This document shows, piece after piece, positions 1-10,574 of a stretch of 64,000 nt of DNA. Each line of letters begins with the position of its first letter. The stretch's first letter is position 1. The notes under the pieces were generated by a model. The model had not been told where the DNA came from, did not search any database, and saw nothing but the letters and a program-made list of their open reading frames with translations. Origin of the DNA: Lactarius indigo (lineage: Eukaryota; Basidiomycota; Agaricomycetes; Russulales; Russulaceae); the NCBI GenBank assembly GCA_025766275.1, contig JAFKAC010000004.1:620001-684000 (forward strand). Direction: 5' to 3'. Both the position numbers and the translations under genes were made by a program.

Positions 1-2
1 TC

Positions 3-848
3 GGCGTTCGCGGAGTTTTCCCGAGCAACGACCAGCGTTCAAGCGCTGATGGAATACGAGCTGGAGGGGTGGAGGAGAGTAGCGGCGGAGTGGCAGAAGG
101 AACAGTTGGACTCAGCCGCGGCCCGACTGAGGGAGATGCGCGAGCGACGGCAGCGATGGAGGCTGCTGAGGCTGGCCATGACGACGACGATTACTACCCG
201 GCACGCCATGCCTTCCTTCGAACGAAAAGCGACCCTACTAATCCCCTCATCACGCCCTGGCTCACCTACACCGACGGGTCCCCCATGTATCGAGGACGTG
301 TGCGTGTACCCGGCGCCGCCGATCATCGTCCGTTCACCGCCGCCGACGACCCCGCGCATGTCATTGCGCCTGAAGGGTTCCGGGCGAACCGACGACCCCA
401 TCACATTCGATACCCCATCACCGGGCCCGACGGAGTAGAGCGAGACGCATCTCACGTCCAAATCATCGGAGGGGCCGACCCCCTCATATTAGGAGTCATA
501 CCAGGGTCACCGCACGTCTACGGTAAGCCCTTCTACGCCGAGCCGCATGTGTCCGCCGCTCTCCGCCCCACGTACCCCCACGAGGACCTGGTCGTCTTCG
601 AGGCAGACCGCATCACTGACCGGGCCCTCAACCGCATCAACGACGAGTCGCTCACAGCCGAAGTCACGCGCTTCCGCGCGGCTAGCTACGAGCTTGACCG
701 CCTCCGTGCCCGAGTGGCCCAACTTCGCGCCATGATCGAATGTGCGCAGGACGACCGCCGTGATTCCATTTATCGCCTGGAGCGCGCCACGGCCCTCGAG
801 CGCATTGCCGACGAGCAACGCGACTGGCCGGCGAGGGACTTTCGGTGA
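3..848 (+). CDS. Gypsy A pol, C-terminal extension (partial)
   Basis: This open frame enters from the left edge and stops at 848, leaving about 281 codons of the polyprotein C-terminus. By comparison with Gypsy C it lies downstream of the integrase chromodomain, so it is a pol extension and not a separate gene. The last 65 or so residues carry heptad-spaced Leu/Ile (around ELDRLRARVAQLRAMIE), suggesting a coiled coil. The middle contains GGADPLILGVIPGSPHVYGK, which is conserved in Gypsy C. The two places where Gypsy C has stop codons in this frame read CGA here, so this copy looks undamaged. I cannot assign a function to the extension. Confidence 0.75.
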   Translation, partial: GVRGVFPSNDQRSSADGIRAGGVEESSGGVAEGTVGLSRGPTEGDARATAAMEAAEAGHDDDDYYPARHAFLRTKSDPTNPLITPWLTYTDGSPMYRGRVRVPGAADHRPFTAADDPAHVIAPEGFRANRRPHHIRYPITGPDGVERDASHVQIIGGADPLILGVIPGSPHVYGKPFYAEPHVSAALRPTYPHEDLVVFEADRITDRALNRINDESLTAEVTRFRAASYELDRLRARVAQLRAMIECAQDDRRDSIYRLERATALERIADEQRDWPARDFR

Positions 849-874
849 GTCGGGGTCTCACGCTGAAAAGGGGG

Positions 875-1449
875 TGATGTCACGTCTCGGACTTTCTGTA
901 CTGTGGTATGATAACTTCTAAGGACCCTTACTGTACCGGTTGCAACTACGGCGGTAAGGTAGATTAGTTGCGGACTTACGATAGGCGATACCGAGCACGA
1001 TAGGAGATAGGGTACGATAGCTGACTGATGACGGACGCCACTAATACTAGTACTAGTAGTATTAGGGTTTGCGATGTTTTTGCGATACGTTGGACGCTAC
1101 TTACTGTGACTCATAGCAGCGCTTGTAAGCCTGCTAGAATGTGTATTTAATCTGTCTCGCGAAGACCAAGATACGCCATCTTGGTCTTCTTGAATCGTCA
1201 CTTGTTTGCTTCTCTATTTTCAGCTTACCTCTTTCTATCTTTCGGTCTCGACTCATTTCTCCAAACCTCACTCAGTGTCCAACTTCGTTTGTGACAAGCA
1301 AGACAGGCATACGTCTGCCGGTGTACCTTCGTGTATTCACTAGGGCAGGCACACGGACCTTCGCGTCGTCGTGTCAGATACACATTCGCGCTAAGTTGTT
1401 ACCGCCCCTCCTCGAGCTCAAGTCGAGCTGACGTCGTGGCGACGTTACA
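875..1449 (+). repeat. 3' LTR of Gypsy A
   Basis: This 575-bp LTR runs from TGATGTCACG to GACGTTACA. It contains a TATA-like TATTTAA at 1144-1150, followed 34 bp later (1178) by ATCTTGGTCTT. That 11-mer is the 3' arm of a hairpin whose 5' arm, AAGACCAAGAT, lies just upstream. The same layout is seen in the other LTRs of this family in the window. Confidence 0.9.
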
Positions 1450-2900
1450 GTGGGCCAATCCTTGATTCCCGAAATTTTGACAGGATCCATACGTGTCACC
1501 CCCTTTTCAAGGATTACCCCCAGGTAATCCATGCGTGGGGAGTGGAAGAGACATTTTTCGAGTTTGTAATACAGATCGTGTTCCGCGGATACGCGGAGAA
1601 CGTCTTTGACGGCTTCGATGTGATCTGGTAATGAGTGGTTAAGTCCCATAGCGATGCCGATGTCGTCCATGTACACCCGAATGACGGTTCCCCGTTGTTC
1701 ATGTTTCGTAATAACATCCCTAAAAATGAAGTTCATCATAGTCTGGAACATCGCCGGGGAGTTGGTCAAGCCGAAGAACATCACCGTGGGTTCGAATAAA
1801 CCGTAACGCGTTTTAAACGCTGCCTTTTCCTCGTCTCCTTCCTTGATGCGTACGTTGTTGTACCCCCATCTAACGTCAAGTTTGGTGTAGATATGAGCGT
1901 TGCTAAGGTCAGTAATGAGGTCAGAAATGAGTGGAAGTGGGTATTGATTGCGGATGGTAACCGCATTAATTTTCCGGTAATCCTGAACAGGTTGTAACTT
2001 TCCATCCTTCTTTTTGATAAAGAAGAAGGATGACGCGTAGGGAGATTTTGAAGGTCGTATATATCCCTTCTTTAGTTGCTCGTCGATCCATTCGCGTAGT
2101 TTCTTGTCCTCTTCTTGGGTCATCGGGTATATTTTACAATCAATTGCGTCTGCAGTTCCTGGCTTGAACTCGATTGCATGATCCCAGGGCCTACTGGGCG
2201 GGAACCTGTCTGACGCTTCTTCGCTGAAGAGACGTTCAAATTCTTGATATTCGGGGGGTAACTCAGCTTTAGTGACATATTGTTGAGCAGCGATAGCGAG
2301 ATCAGTGGCGGTAGCCCGGATTCGACATCCTTCTTCGAATTGCTGCCGTTGCTCGTCTGTGACAATGCAGGAGTGCACTATTTCGTAATCATCATTCTGG
2401 ACGGTGGTTGAGGCAACGACCGGCGTTGTTTTGATATAGGGATTGGTTGATCGAATGATAATAGGAAGCATGTCTTCGTGGATGGCAGCTTGTGACCATT
2501 TGATGTGTGGATCATAGATGGCGAGCCAAGGGTAGCCCAACACGATGTCTTCGTTGCCGATATCTGTAATAAGGAAGCGTATTTCGTTATGAATGCCTTT
2601 AGTTTGGACATCGACATCTGTATAATGGGTGATACGCCCCGATTTATTTTCCGTGTTATCGATATTCCATATCTTCTTTGGGACATCAAGTTGTTTGGTT
2701 CCAAGTCCCATCCTTTTTGCGAAGGATGGTTTCATGAAGCAATGCGTTGCTCCACTGTCAACTAATGCTCGTATGTCGGCCATTGCGTAACTGGTGCGAA
2801 TCGATACTGGAACTCTCATAGAACGATAGCGAGTCATGATTACACTGTTACAATTAACTGCCCTCACCCAGGCCGATGGGTTCAGGCGTCCTGAAAACCC
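1450..2900 (-). CDS. Gypsy B pol: protease and reverse transcriptase (3' truncated by insertion)
   Basis: The frame starts in the gag overlap and probably has no start codon of its own. It encodes an aspartic protease with ALVDSGATHCFM, then a reverse transcriptase with the fingers/palm motifs RPVQDYRKIN, IYTKLDVRWGYNN and the catalytic box YMDDIG, and the thumb motif YLGVILEKGV. The frame then runs into the Gypsy A LTR, so the connection domain, RNase H and integrase are missing from this side. The pol frame is -1 relative to gag. The product would be a truncated polyprotein. Confidence 0.88.
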
Positions 2901-4860
2901 TCCTTCTTCCATAATTGTTGGAGGATAATATCTTTTACGTCGTCGGATTCTCCTGCTACTCCATTAAGCCAGTCGCTGGCGCACTGTTGAGGGGGTACAT
3001 CCTGTACCGCCCTGGTAGCGACTTCGGGCTCTTGTTGATGGTAGTCGGTGTCAATATACCAACTGGTCGATGTTTGGGGTTGGTAGTCTCCTCGTGGTTG
3101 TCTACAGTCACGGGCCATGTGTCCGTCCTTTCTACAATTATAACAGGTGACTGGCCTTTGATTGTTACGTCCTCCTCCTCTCTGCAAAAATCCTCCCCTT
3201 GGTCGGTATGGGGGACGAGGGGCGAGTATGTCCTCGGCCCCTGCAAGTCGCCCTCGGATTCGGTCTGCGGAAGTATCCATGGCATTTGGGTCCCGGGGTA
3301 GATTTCTCGGTTGCCAAGAGCTTCTTGGCGGCCCTTGCCACTGTCGCGATTGGCGCGGTTGTCCTTGTCCTTGTGACACTCCTTTGTTCAGTACCGCTTT
3401 AAGGTGGAGGTATTGTTGTTGGCGAGTAGTGGCAGCTTCCTTCCATTCGCGGTAGTTGTGGGGGTTATCGAGGGTATAGACCTTCTCATAGAGGTCCTTT
3501 GGTAGTCCGCTTGCGAATAAATCCAATGTCTGGGGATCATCGAGCCGATATTGAGCGCGGCGTATTAATTGCTCGAACTGGGTGCAATACTCATCTAGAT
3601 TGCCTCCAACCATTTTTACTCCCTTTTTGAGCTCGTATTGAGCTTGTTCTTGCTCCATCGTATTGCGGAAGCGCTGCATGAAACTGCGTGTCACTTCGTT
3701 CCATAATCCTTCACTTGTGCGGGGTATCCCTGCTTGTATCTGGCCATTAAGCCAGGTGAGCATAGCCAATACCCATTCGCTAACGTTGACGCCCTTGATG
3801 TAGGAGAGAAAGAGTAGGGCGCGTCGGTATGGAGTTGCCATGATGCCTTCGTCGGCGTTCATGCCCCAATAGACATGCCATTGAGTGAGAAACACTTCAA
3901 CTTTGGCGCGTTCTCCGTCGAATACTGTTGGTGCTTCGCCAGCTAATTTATTACTTGGAGGGGGAATAATGGGTCCTGCACCTGGGAATCCTCCTCCTGG
4001 AGGCCCTCCTCCTGGTGGTCCTCCTGGGAATCCTCCAGGGAAACCCCCAAATCCGGGTCCCCTTGACGGAGGTCCTCCTCCTCCCGGTAGCTCGCCAGGG
4101 GGTCCTCCTCCTCCGCTTGGAGGGTCGGCTACGTCGGGTCCGATGGCACGGTGGATTGCTACATTGTCATCGGTCATGCGATGACCGGTATAGGGATTGA
4201 TAGGAGCTAAGTTAGCTCTGGACTCTTCTGCAATGCGCCTTTGTTCTTCGAGGGCTATTTGATCTCTTGCTTCTGTGGTAAGTTGGAGCTCTTCTTGCGT
4301 AATAGTGGCAGTTGCCATTGCGACCGCTGGACTGTGAATGTGGATTACTTCTGGCTCGGGTTGATGGATGGTAAGGGACTCAGTTTGTTGTATAATATGA
4401 TCGCCGATGGCTCCAAGGCTGGCGTCTTCCGCTGGTGTGTTTCCTCTGCTTGGAGATTGTTGACTGTCGGAGGCTTCCTCTCCGCTGATTCCCTCGTCGG
4501 TATGTTCTTGTGCTTGTCTGTCAATAGGACCGTAATCTGCGCGGCTATTGAGTTCTCGCGCGTCAATGTCGCAGTTGTAGTTTCTTCCTGCTGGTCGTAT
4601 AATGTCCCAGCGATGATCTATAGGGTTCCAAGTAACCTCGACCCAACAGAGATGTTCGAAGTTAAACTCAACAGGTCGGAAACGGTTGGGACCGTTGAAC
4701 TCTACGAAATATCCGGTGTCTTCTCCTCTTTCTCTCCACTGAGCTGCTCCTAAGAATCTTGTTGGTACGTTGCGATCTCCTCGTCGTTCAATATGATAGG
4801 GACGGAAAGACGTCCACTGGTCTCTGGTCGAGTACGCCACGATGAGAATCTTGGTCTTAA
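2882..4860 (-). CDS. Gypsy B Gag
   Basis: This frame of about 660 codons packages retroelement RNA. From N to C it has a conserved region rich in aromatic and charged residues that is also present in Gypsy C, an acidic/proline-rich part, and a Gly-Pro-rich tract at about 3960-4110. Next comes the capsid-like Retrotrans_gag region (TVFDGERAKVEVFLTQWHVYWG), and finally a CCHC zinc knuckle (CYNCRKDGHMARDC) near 3130-3170. The stop is at 2882-2884. No ATG occurs in the first 180 or so codons of the conserved frame: the frame reads back through the LTR edge with only a GTG near 4873, and the first Met (AVAMATATI) is far downstream. The true start is therefore unresolved. Confidence 0.85.
2894..2900 (-). 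promoter_or_regulatory. Candidate -1 ribosomal frameshift heptamer in Gypsy B
   Basis: At the end of gag the codons GAG GGT TTT place the heptamer G-GGT-TTT in the X-XXY-YYZ register. It sits 9 bases before the gag stop, and pol continues in the -1 frame. The identical heptamer in the identical register occurs in Gypsy C (25203-25209). Frameshifting itself is inferred. Confidence 0.6.
4848..4858 (-). promoter_or_regulatory. Primer-binding site of Gypsy B, self-complementary to its own LTR
   Basis: Two bases inside the LTR lies AAGACCAAGAT (minus strand), which does not resemble a tRNA 3' end. It is the exact complement of ATCTTGGTCTT at 5101-5091 of the same LTR, the predicted 5' end of the transcript 34 bp below a TATAA (5135-5131). 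This is the arrangement of self-primed Tf1-like elements. Confidence 0.65.
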
Positions 4861-5367
4861 TGTTACGCTCCACGGGCGTTAGTCCGACTTGGACTCGAGA
4901 ACGGCGTATTCGACTTAGCGAAAATCAGGCGAATGGGGGTCACGTGTCAACCCAACGCAAGGTGAACAGGGGCACACAGGCACACGCTGCACCTAGAGGT
5001 AAAGAAGTCGGTTCCTTGGTGAACCGAAGTGGGAGCACTCTTAGTCCGGGACTAAGGCAGGTAGAAGACGCGTCAAGTGGTGGATTGAAGAAGACCAAGA
5101 TGGGGACTCTTGGTCTTCCAAGTCGACTACTTATACAGATACGCGCGGGCTTTAAAGCGCCGCTGGAATAGTAAGTAACCAATAGCGTAACTAGCTCGAA
5201 CCCTAGTACAGCTATCCTAGGAATGAGTCATGCATGAGTCATAATCACATGCGAGCTACCATGCTGACTGATGCGAAGTAAGAGTCCATGACTAATAGTG
5301 ATACCGGACCGTAGTCATAACCGGTCGTGAGTCGTGCGTAATGAGTCATCAAGTCCATACCGTAACA
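4861..5367 (-). repeat. 5' LTR of Gypsy B
   Basis: This 507-bp minus-strand LTR runs from TGTTACGGTA to GCGTAACA. It has a TATAA box at 5135-5131 and the AAGACCAAGA/TCTTGGTCTT hairpin (plus-strand 5088-5119). It is more diverged from the A and C LTRs than those are from each other. Confidence 0.88.
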
Positions 5368-6235
5368 ATCAGAGTGTTGGAGAGTCAGAGAGTCAGAGAG
5401 TCAGAGAGTCAGAGAGTCAGAGAGTCAGAGAGTCAGAGGGTCAGAGTGTCAGACAGTCAGACAGTCAGACAGTCAGAGTGTCAGACAGTCAGACAGTCAG
5501 AGAGTTGGAGAGTGGGAGAGTCAGACAGTCAGAGCGTTGGAGAGTCAGTGTAACGTTGTCATGACGTTAGCTCGACTTGAGCACGATAGAGGTGGTGACA
5601 ACTTAGCAAATGGCACGACGGTGCGGAGACCTGTGTCCCTTCCTTAGTGAATGCGCAAAGGCATACCAGCAGGTCTTACTCTGCAGACTTCGATATAGGT
5701 AAGAGAGAGAGAGTTGTTTAAGAGAAGAGAAGAGAAGAGACGATTCAAGAAGACCAAGATGGTGTATCTTGGTCTTCTCAACCTATCTTAAATACAATTC
5801 GAGCAGGCTTACAAGCACTGCTATGAGTCACAGTAGGTAAGCGTCCAACGTATCGCAGAAACATCTCGAACCCTAATACTACTAGTACCAGTACTAGTGC
5901 CATCAGTCATCAGTCAGCTATCATACCGTATCTCCTATTGCACTATCGTATCACTGTAAGTAAGTCTGCAACTAATATACCTTACCACCGTAATCGCAAC
6001 TGGTACAGTAAGGGTTCACATACAACCGAGACACAACAGTCTGTACATGGTCAAAACGTGACAGTCAGAGCATCAGAGTGTCAGAGAGTTAGACAGTCAG
6101 ACAGTCAGAGTGTCGGAGTGTCAGACAGTCAGACAATCAGAGAGTCAGAGAGTCAGAGTGTTGGAGTGTCAGAGAGTCGGAGAGTCAGAGCATCAGAGTG
6201 TCGGAGAGTCAGACAGTCAGACAGTCAGTCACAGT
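5368..6235 (+). repeat. 8-bp minisatellite, left block (GTCAGAGA-type orientation)
   Basis: This is a tandem array of an 8-base unit, mostly GTCAGAGA, GTCAGACA, GTCAGAGT and TTGGAGA variants. It covers 5368-5548 and 6064-6235, with a solo LTR in between. The unit contains no stop in the forward direction, which makes long meaningless open frames. On the right side of the island at 6236-7411 the same unit continues in reverse complement. Confidence 0.95.
5549..6063 (-). mobile_element. Solo Gypsy LTR inside the minisatellite
   Basis: A 515-bp LTR on the minus strand (begins TGTCACGTTT at 6063, ends CGTTACA at 5549) is flanked by a perfect GTCAG duplication (5544-5548 and 6064-6068). TATTTAA and the self-complementary ATCTTGGTCTT are again 34 bp apart. 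It is a solo LTR left by LTR-LTR recombination of the A/B/C family. Because the target is a repeat of GTCAG, the duplication is easy to find but still fits 5-bp Gypsy integration. Confidence 0.88.
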
Positions 6236-7411
6236 CTTGGGGACCTCAGAAGGCAGTGTGTGGCCTGGATCACCTGTCGGAAGCTTGGCAATTCATTTAG
6301 AGCACCTGAACAGATGAGTTTGAGCAAAAGCTCACCTGGTTATGTGACTCAATTTGCGTGGGTGCAGTCGGGTTTTCTCTGGCAGCACAATCTCTATTCT
6401 CATAGTTGGAAACTGCCTAGAGTGCAAGATAATTCATGAGTTGAGGTGAATAAGACAAGAAGACACACCTCATTGACAACCAGAACCTGCAGACTACCCA
6501 TTTCTGCAGGGTCAGGGTGGTGTTTAGGTGCCACTCTGAGTGACTGGCGTGTGGGGTGGAACGGAAACAGGGGAAAGCACCAACACATGAGTACTGTCAT
6601 GAAGTGGGAGGAAATCATAGTGACGGATAAAGGGGGCTTTGAATCTTAAATAGTTCTGTATGATTTGCACTGTGCAAATATTGATATCGCAATGGGTCAC
6701 AAAGGCGTATGCACGTGTGTGTGCTGAAAACCAAGCGCAATTTCGCTTAGAATAACTGTCAGGTGTTGGAAAGCTCATTTCAGTACAGAACAACTTGGAT
6801 CAGGGGGAACATGTGTCAAGCAATGCCACAGCAAAAGCACACGGTACTAAGACCCCAACTTTGGACTTAATCCTTCAGGTCCTTTTGACCTTGGCTAAGA
6901 AATACTGCTCCAAGTCCAATACTATGGGAATCTGGCCCCACAAATACCTCGAGGCCACAGTTTACGTGGGATTATGAGAATTCACCATTTTATGAGCAAG
7001 GGGATGAGATTAGCAGTGATGTAAAGGTCTGGCGATGAAGGTGATCTGGCTAAGTGGGCCGGTCAGGTGATGAGTTCTGAAAGAGCCAGTTCAGTTCGCA
7101 ATGAGAAAAGCACAAAGTTGAAAGATGATAGAGGATAAGCAAAGATGTACAAAGGCAAAGAGGGCTTCACTTTGGAGAGGGAACTTAGAGGTACATGAGA
7201 GGGATTAGGGGAAGACAACTGGATAATAATTTGAGTACACAAGAGCACATTTTTATACATTTTAGCTATGTTTTTAGAGATAAGCCTAAATAGAAATAAA
7301 GTAAAGTAGAGTAGAGTAAATACACATGGGCTTTTGAAGGCATGAAACAGGAGTAGAATACATACAGAAAGGAAGCTGAGAATGAAGGACTAAGGGGTGT
7401 GAGACCCCTAT
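6236..7411. other. Non-repetitive island between opposed minisatellite blocks
   Basis: About 1.2 kb without a convincing gene. Short open frames here have no recognisable motif and no shared splice structure. It is richer in A/T than the flanking arrays. Its only clear property is position, as the spacer between two blocks of the same 8-bp repeat in inverted orientation. Confidence 0.6.
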
Positions 7412-9883
7412 CCGACACTCTGACACTCTGACTGTCTGACTGTCTGACTCTCCAACACTCTGACTCTCCAACACTCTGACGCTCTGACTCTCCGACTCTC
7501 TGACTGTCTGACACTCTGACTGTCTGACTGTCTGACTGTCTGACACTCTGACACTCTGACTGTCTGACTGTCTGACTCTCCGACTCTCTGACTCTCCGAC
7601 TCTCTGACTCTCCGACTCTCTGACTCTCCGACTCTCTGACTCTCCGACTCTCTGACTCTCCGACTCTCTGACTCTCCGACTCTCTGACTCTCCAACTCTC
7701 TGACTGTCTGACACTCTGACACTCTGACTGTCTGACTGTCTGACACTCTGACACTCTGACTGTCTGTGTTACAGTTGCACGCATTGGACCCTTACTGTAC
7801 CAGTTGTGGCTATGGCGGTAAGGTAGATTAGTCACGGACTCGGGGGTTACGATAGGAGTTAGGCATTGAACGATGACTCGACCCTAGTACAGGTAGTAGT
7901 AGTACTAGGATTGCGCTACTTACGCAATACGTTGGACGCTACATTACTGTGACTCATAGCAGCGCTTGAAAGCCTGCTTTTCTTGTATTTAAGGTAGCTG
8001 CGGAAGACCAAGATACGCCATCTTGGTCTTCTTCAATCGTCACTTCTTTGTTCTCGCATTTCTCGCCTCACCTCTATCTCGATACAGAGTGCCGCAGTTA
8101 TACTAGTGTCTTCGAACATCTAGGAGAAGCCTTCGTGCCATACGCTCAAAGCGTGATCAGCTAAGTTATCAAGTCGCCTTACCGAGCTCAAGTCGAGCTA
8201 ACGCTGTGACGGCGTTACAGTCTGACACTCTGACACTCTGACTGTCTGACACTCCAACACTCTGACTGTCTGACTCTCCGACACTCTGATGCTCTGACTC
8301 TCCGATGCTCTGACTCTCCAACTCTCTGACTGTCTGACACTCTGACACTCTGACTGTCTGACTGTCTGACTCTCTGACAGTCCAACTCTCTGACAGTCTG
8401 ACTCTCTGACTCTCCAACTCTCTGCCACTCCGACTCTCTGACACTCCAACTCTCTGACTCTCTGACTCTCTGACTCGACTCTCCAACTCTCTGACTCCCC
8501 GACTGTCTGACTGTCTGACTGTCTGACTCTCCAACACTCTGACGCTCTGACTCTCTGACTCTCTGACTCTCTGACTCTCTGACTCTCTGACTCTCTGACT
8601 CTCTGACTCTCTGACTCTCTGACTCTCTGACACTCTGACTCTCTGATTCTCCGACTCTCTGATTCTCCGACTCTCCAACTCTCCGACTCTCTGACTGTCT
8701 GACACTCTGACACTCTGACTGTCTGACTGTCTGACACTCTGACTGTCTGACTGTCTGACACTCCGACACTCTGACTGTCTGACTGTCTGACTCTCCGACA
8801 CTCTGATGCTCTGACTCTCCGACTCTCTGACACTCTGACACTCTGACACTCTGACTCTCTGACACTCTGACTCTCTGATGCTCTGACTCTCTGACTCTCT
8901 GACTCTCCAACACTCTGACTGTCTGACTGTCTGACGCTCTGATGCTCTGACTCTCTGACTCTCTGATTCTCCGACTCTCTGACTGTCTGACTGTCTGACT
9001 GTCTGACACTCTGACACTCTGACTGTCTGACTGTCTGACTGTCTGACTCTCCGACTCTCTGATTCTCCAACTCTCCAACTCTCCGACTCTCTGACTGTCT
9101 GACTCTCCAACACTCTGATGCTCTGACTCTCTGACTCTCTGATTCTCCGACTCTCTGACTGTCTGACACTCTGACACTCTGACTGTCTGACTGTCTGACT
9201 GTCTGACACTCTGACACTCTGACTGTCTGACTGTCTGACTGTCTGACACTCCGACACTCCGACTGTCTGACTGTCTGACTCTTCGACTCTCTGACACTCT
9301 GACTCTCCGACTCTCTGACTGTCTGACACTCTGACACTCTGACTGTCTGACTGTCTGACTCTCCGACACTCCGACTGTCTGACTGTCTGACTCTCCGACT
9401 CTCTGACACTCTGACTCTCCGACTCTCTGACTGTCTGACACTCTGACACTCTGACACTCTGACACTCTGACTGTCTAACTGTCTGACTGTCTGACACTCT
9501 GACTGTCTGACTGTCTGACACTCTGACTGTCTGACTGTCTGACACTCTGACTGTCTGACTGTCTGACACTCTGACTGTCTGACTGTCTGACACTCTGACA
9601 CTCTGACACTCTGACACTCTGACACTCTGACTGTCTGACTGTCTGACTCTCCAACTCTCTGACTGTCTGACACTCTGACACTCTGACACTCTGACACTCT
9701 GACTGTCTGACTGTCTGACTGTCTGACTCTCCAACTGTCTGACTGTCTGACTGTCTGACTGTCTGACACTCTGACGCTCTGACTCTCCAACTCTCTGATT
9801 CTCCAACTCTCCGACTCTCTGACTCTCCGACTCTCCAACACTCTGACTCTCCGACACTCCAACTCTCTGACACTGTGAGTCTC
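7412..9883 (-). repeat. 8-bp minisatellite, right block (TCTCTGAC-type orientation)
   Basis: About 2 kb of the same 8-base unit in the opposite orientation (ACTCTCTG, ACTGTCTG, ACACTCTG, ACTCTCCG, ACTCTCCA). It occupies 7412-7766 and 8220-9883 on either side of a solo LTR. Variant units are arranged in longer recurring strings, for example runs of TCTGACTG followed by TCTGACAC, so there is a higher-order pattern. All three minus-strand frames are open for up to 565 codons only because no unit variant contains a stop. Confidence 0.95.
7767..8219 (+). mobile_element. Solo Gypsy LTR inside the right minisatellite block
   Basis: This 453-bp plus-strand LTR (TGTTACAG to GGCGTTACA) is flanked by a perfect GTCTG duplication (7762-7766 and 8220-8224). 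TATTTAA at 7986 and ATCTTGGTCTT at 8020 are 34 bp apart, as in the related LTRs. It is shorter than the others. Confidence 0.88.
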
Positions 9884-10440
9884 CAATTCTGACACTTATT
9901 GAATATATTATCTATAAATAGTTTCCCTAAATAATATATTATGTAAGTTTCAGGTAACCTGGCTTACTGATTTTGTGATAACTTTTAAATTTTTACATGG
10001 AGTCTTGTGTAGCAGAAATTGTTAAGTTATTTTTCAATGAAAAAATGTTAAATCTTTTCTGAATGTGGCCACAGAATGGACTGTGAAAAAATGCGTGACA
10101 GGTGTGACAAGTATGGACTTTATGTCTTTTCAGGGATTTTCTGTTTCTGAGAAATTGTGGAAAGACTTTAAATTCATGCCACAGCTTTTCTTGAGGACAA
10201 TTGTGACATAAGCTATATGTTTTTTGCATATGTAATTGTTAAGTTTTTTCACAGTTTTTCTCATCTGATAATCCCTGAATGGACTTAAAGTCCATTTACC
10301 ATAATTTTCCGAGTACAGATTTTATAAAATCTTTAAGTATTAGTCATCACTTTTTTACAATCTTTTCGTGTAAAGACAGAATCATGCTGTCAGTGCGAAT
10401 GGCTAGAGCAAGCAGGCGTTGCTTACATATACACCAATAG
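9884..10440. other. AT-rich spacer, no gene seen
   Basis: About 550 bases of AT-rich sequence with several T-rich runs, between the minisatellite and the first dehydrogenase gene. I see no supported coding region, RNA gene or repeat. Confidence 0.6.
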
Positions 10441-10574
10441 AACGGCATTGAAGTGGCTCGATCGGATCGCTGGGCGCTTCGTCATGTCTCTTATAGGCCG
10501 AAACACAACTTTCTCTCCTCTCATATCGTCCCCTCTTTCCTCTTATCACATCCTACCTACCTCCTCCATAACAC

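Larger units (their letters stand above)
1..1449 (+). mobile_element. Gypsy A, 3' end only, inserted into Gypsy B
   Basis: This is the 3' end of a Ty3/Gypsy element whose 5' part lies left of the window. It shows the end of pol, a purine-rich polypurine tract (about 862-874) and a complete 3' LTR. To its right the sequence passes directly into the reverse transcriptase of Gypsy B on the other strand, so A is nested in B. The expected 5-bp target duplication on the right is GTGGG (1450-1454); its partner is outside the window. A matches the 3' third of Gypsy C at 28.8-30.5 kb closely and is the better preserved of the two. Confidence 0.9.
1450..5367 (-). mobile_element. Gypsy B, 5' half (LTR, gag, start of pol), interrupted by Gypsy A
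   Basis: This minus-strand Ty3/Gypsy element reads from its 5' LTR (5367 down to 4861) through gag into pol. Gypsy A breaks it inside the reverse transcriptase/RNase H boundary at 1449/1450. The remainder of pol and the other LTR should lie left of the window beyond Gypsy A. Its outer flank is the 8-bp minisatellite; the 5 bases next to the LTR are ATCAG (5368-5372). No stop codon interrupts gag or the visible pol, so B was probably intact until A inserted. Confidence 0.9.

Noticed and set aside
7412..9883. CRISPR-like or telomere-like array
   Set aside because: The unit is 8 bases with no spacers, and it is not a TTAGGG-type telomere repeat; the genome is eukaryotic.
8169..9895. Open frames of 416, 562 and 565 codons on the minus strand
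   Set aside because: They lie wholly in the 8-bp minisatellite, exist in all three frames at once and encode only the repeat; no start context or flanking coding supports a protein.
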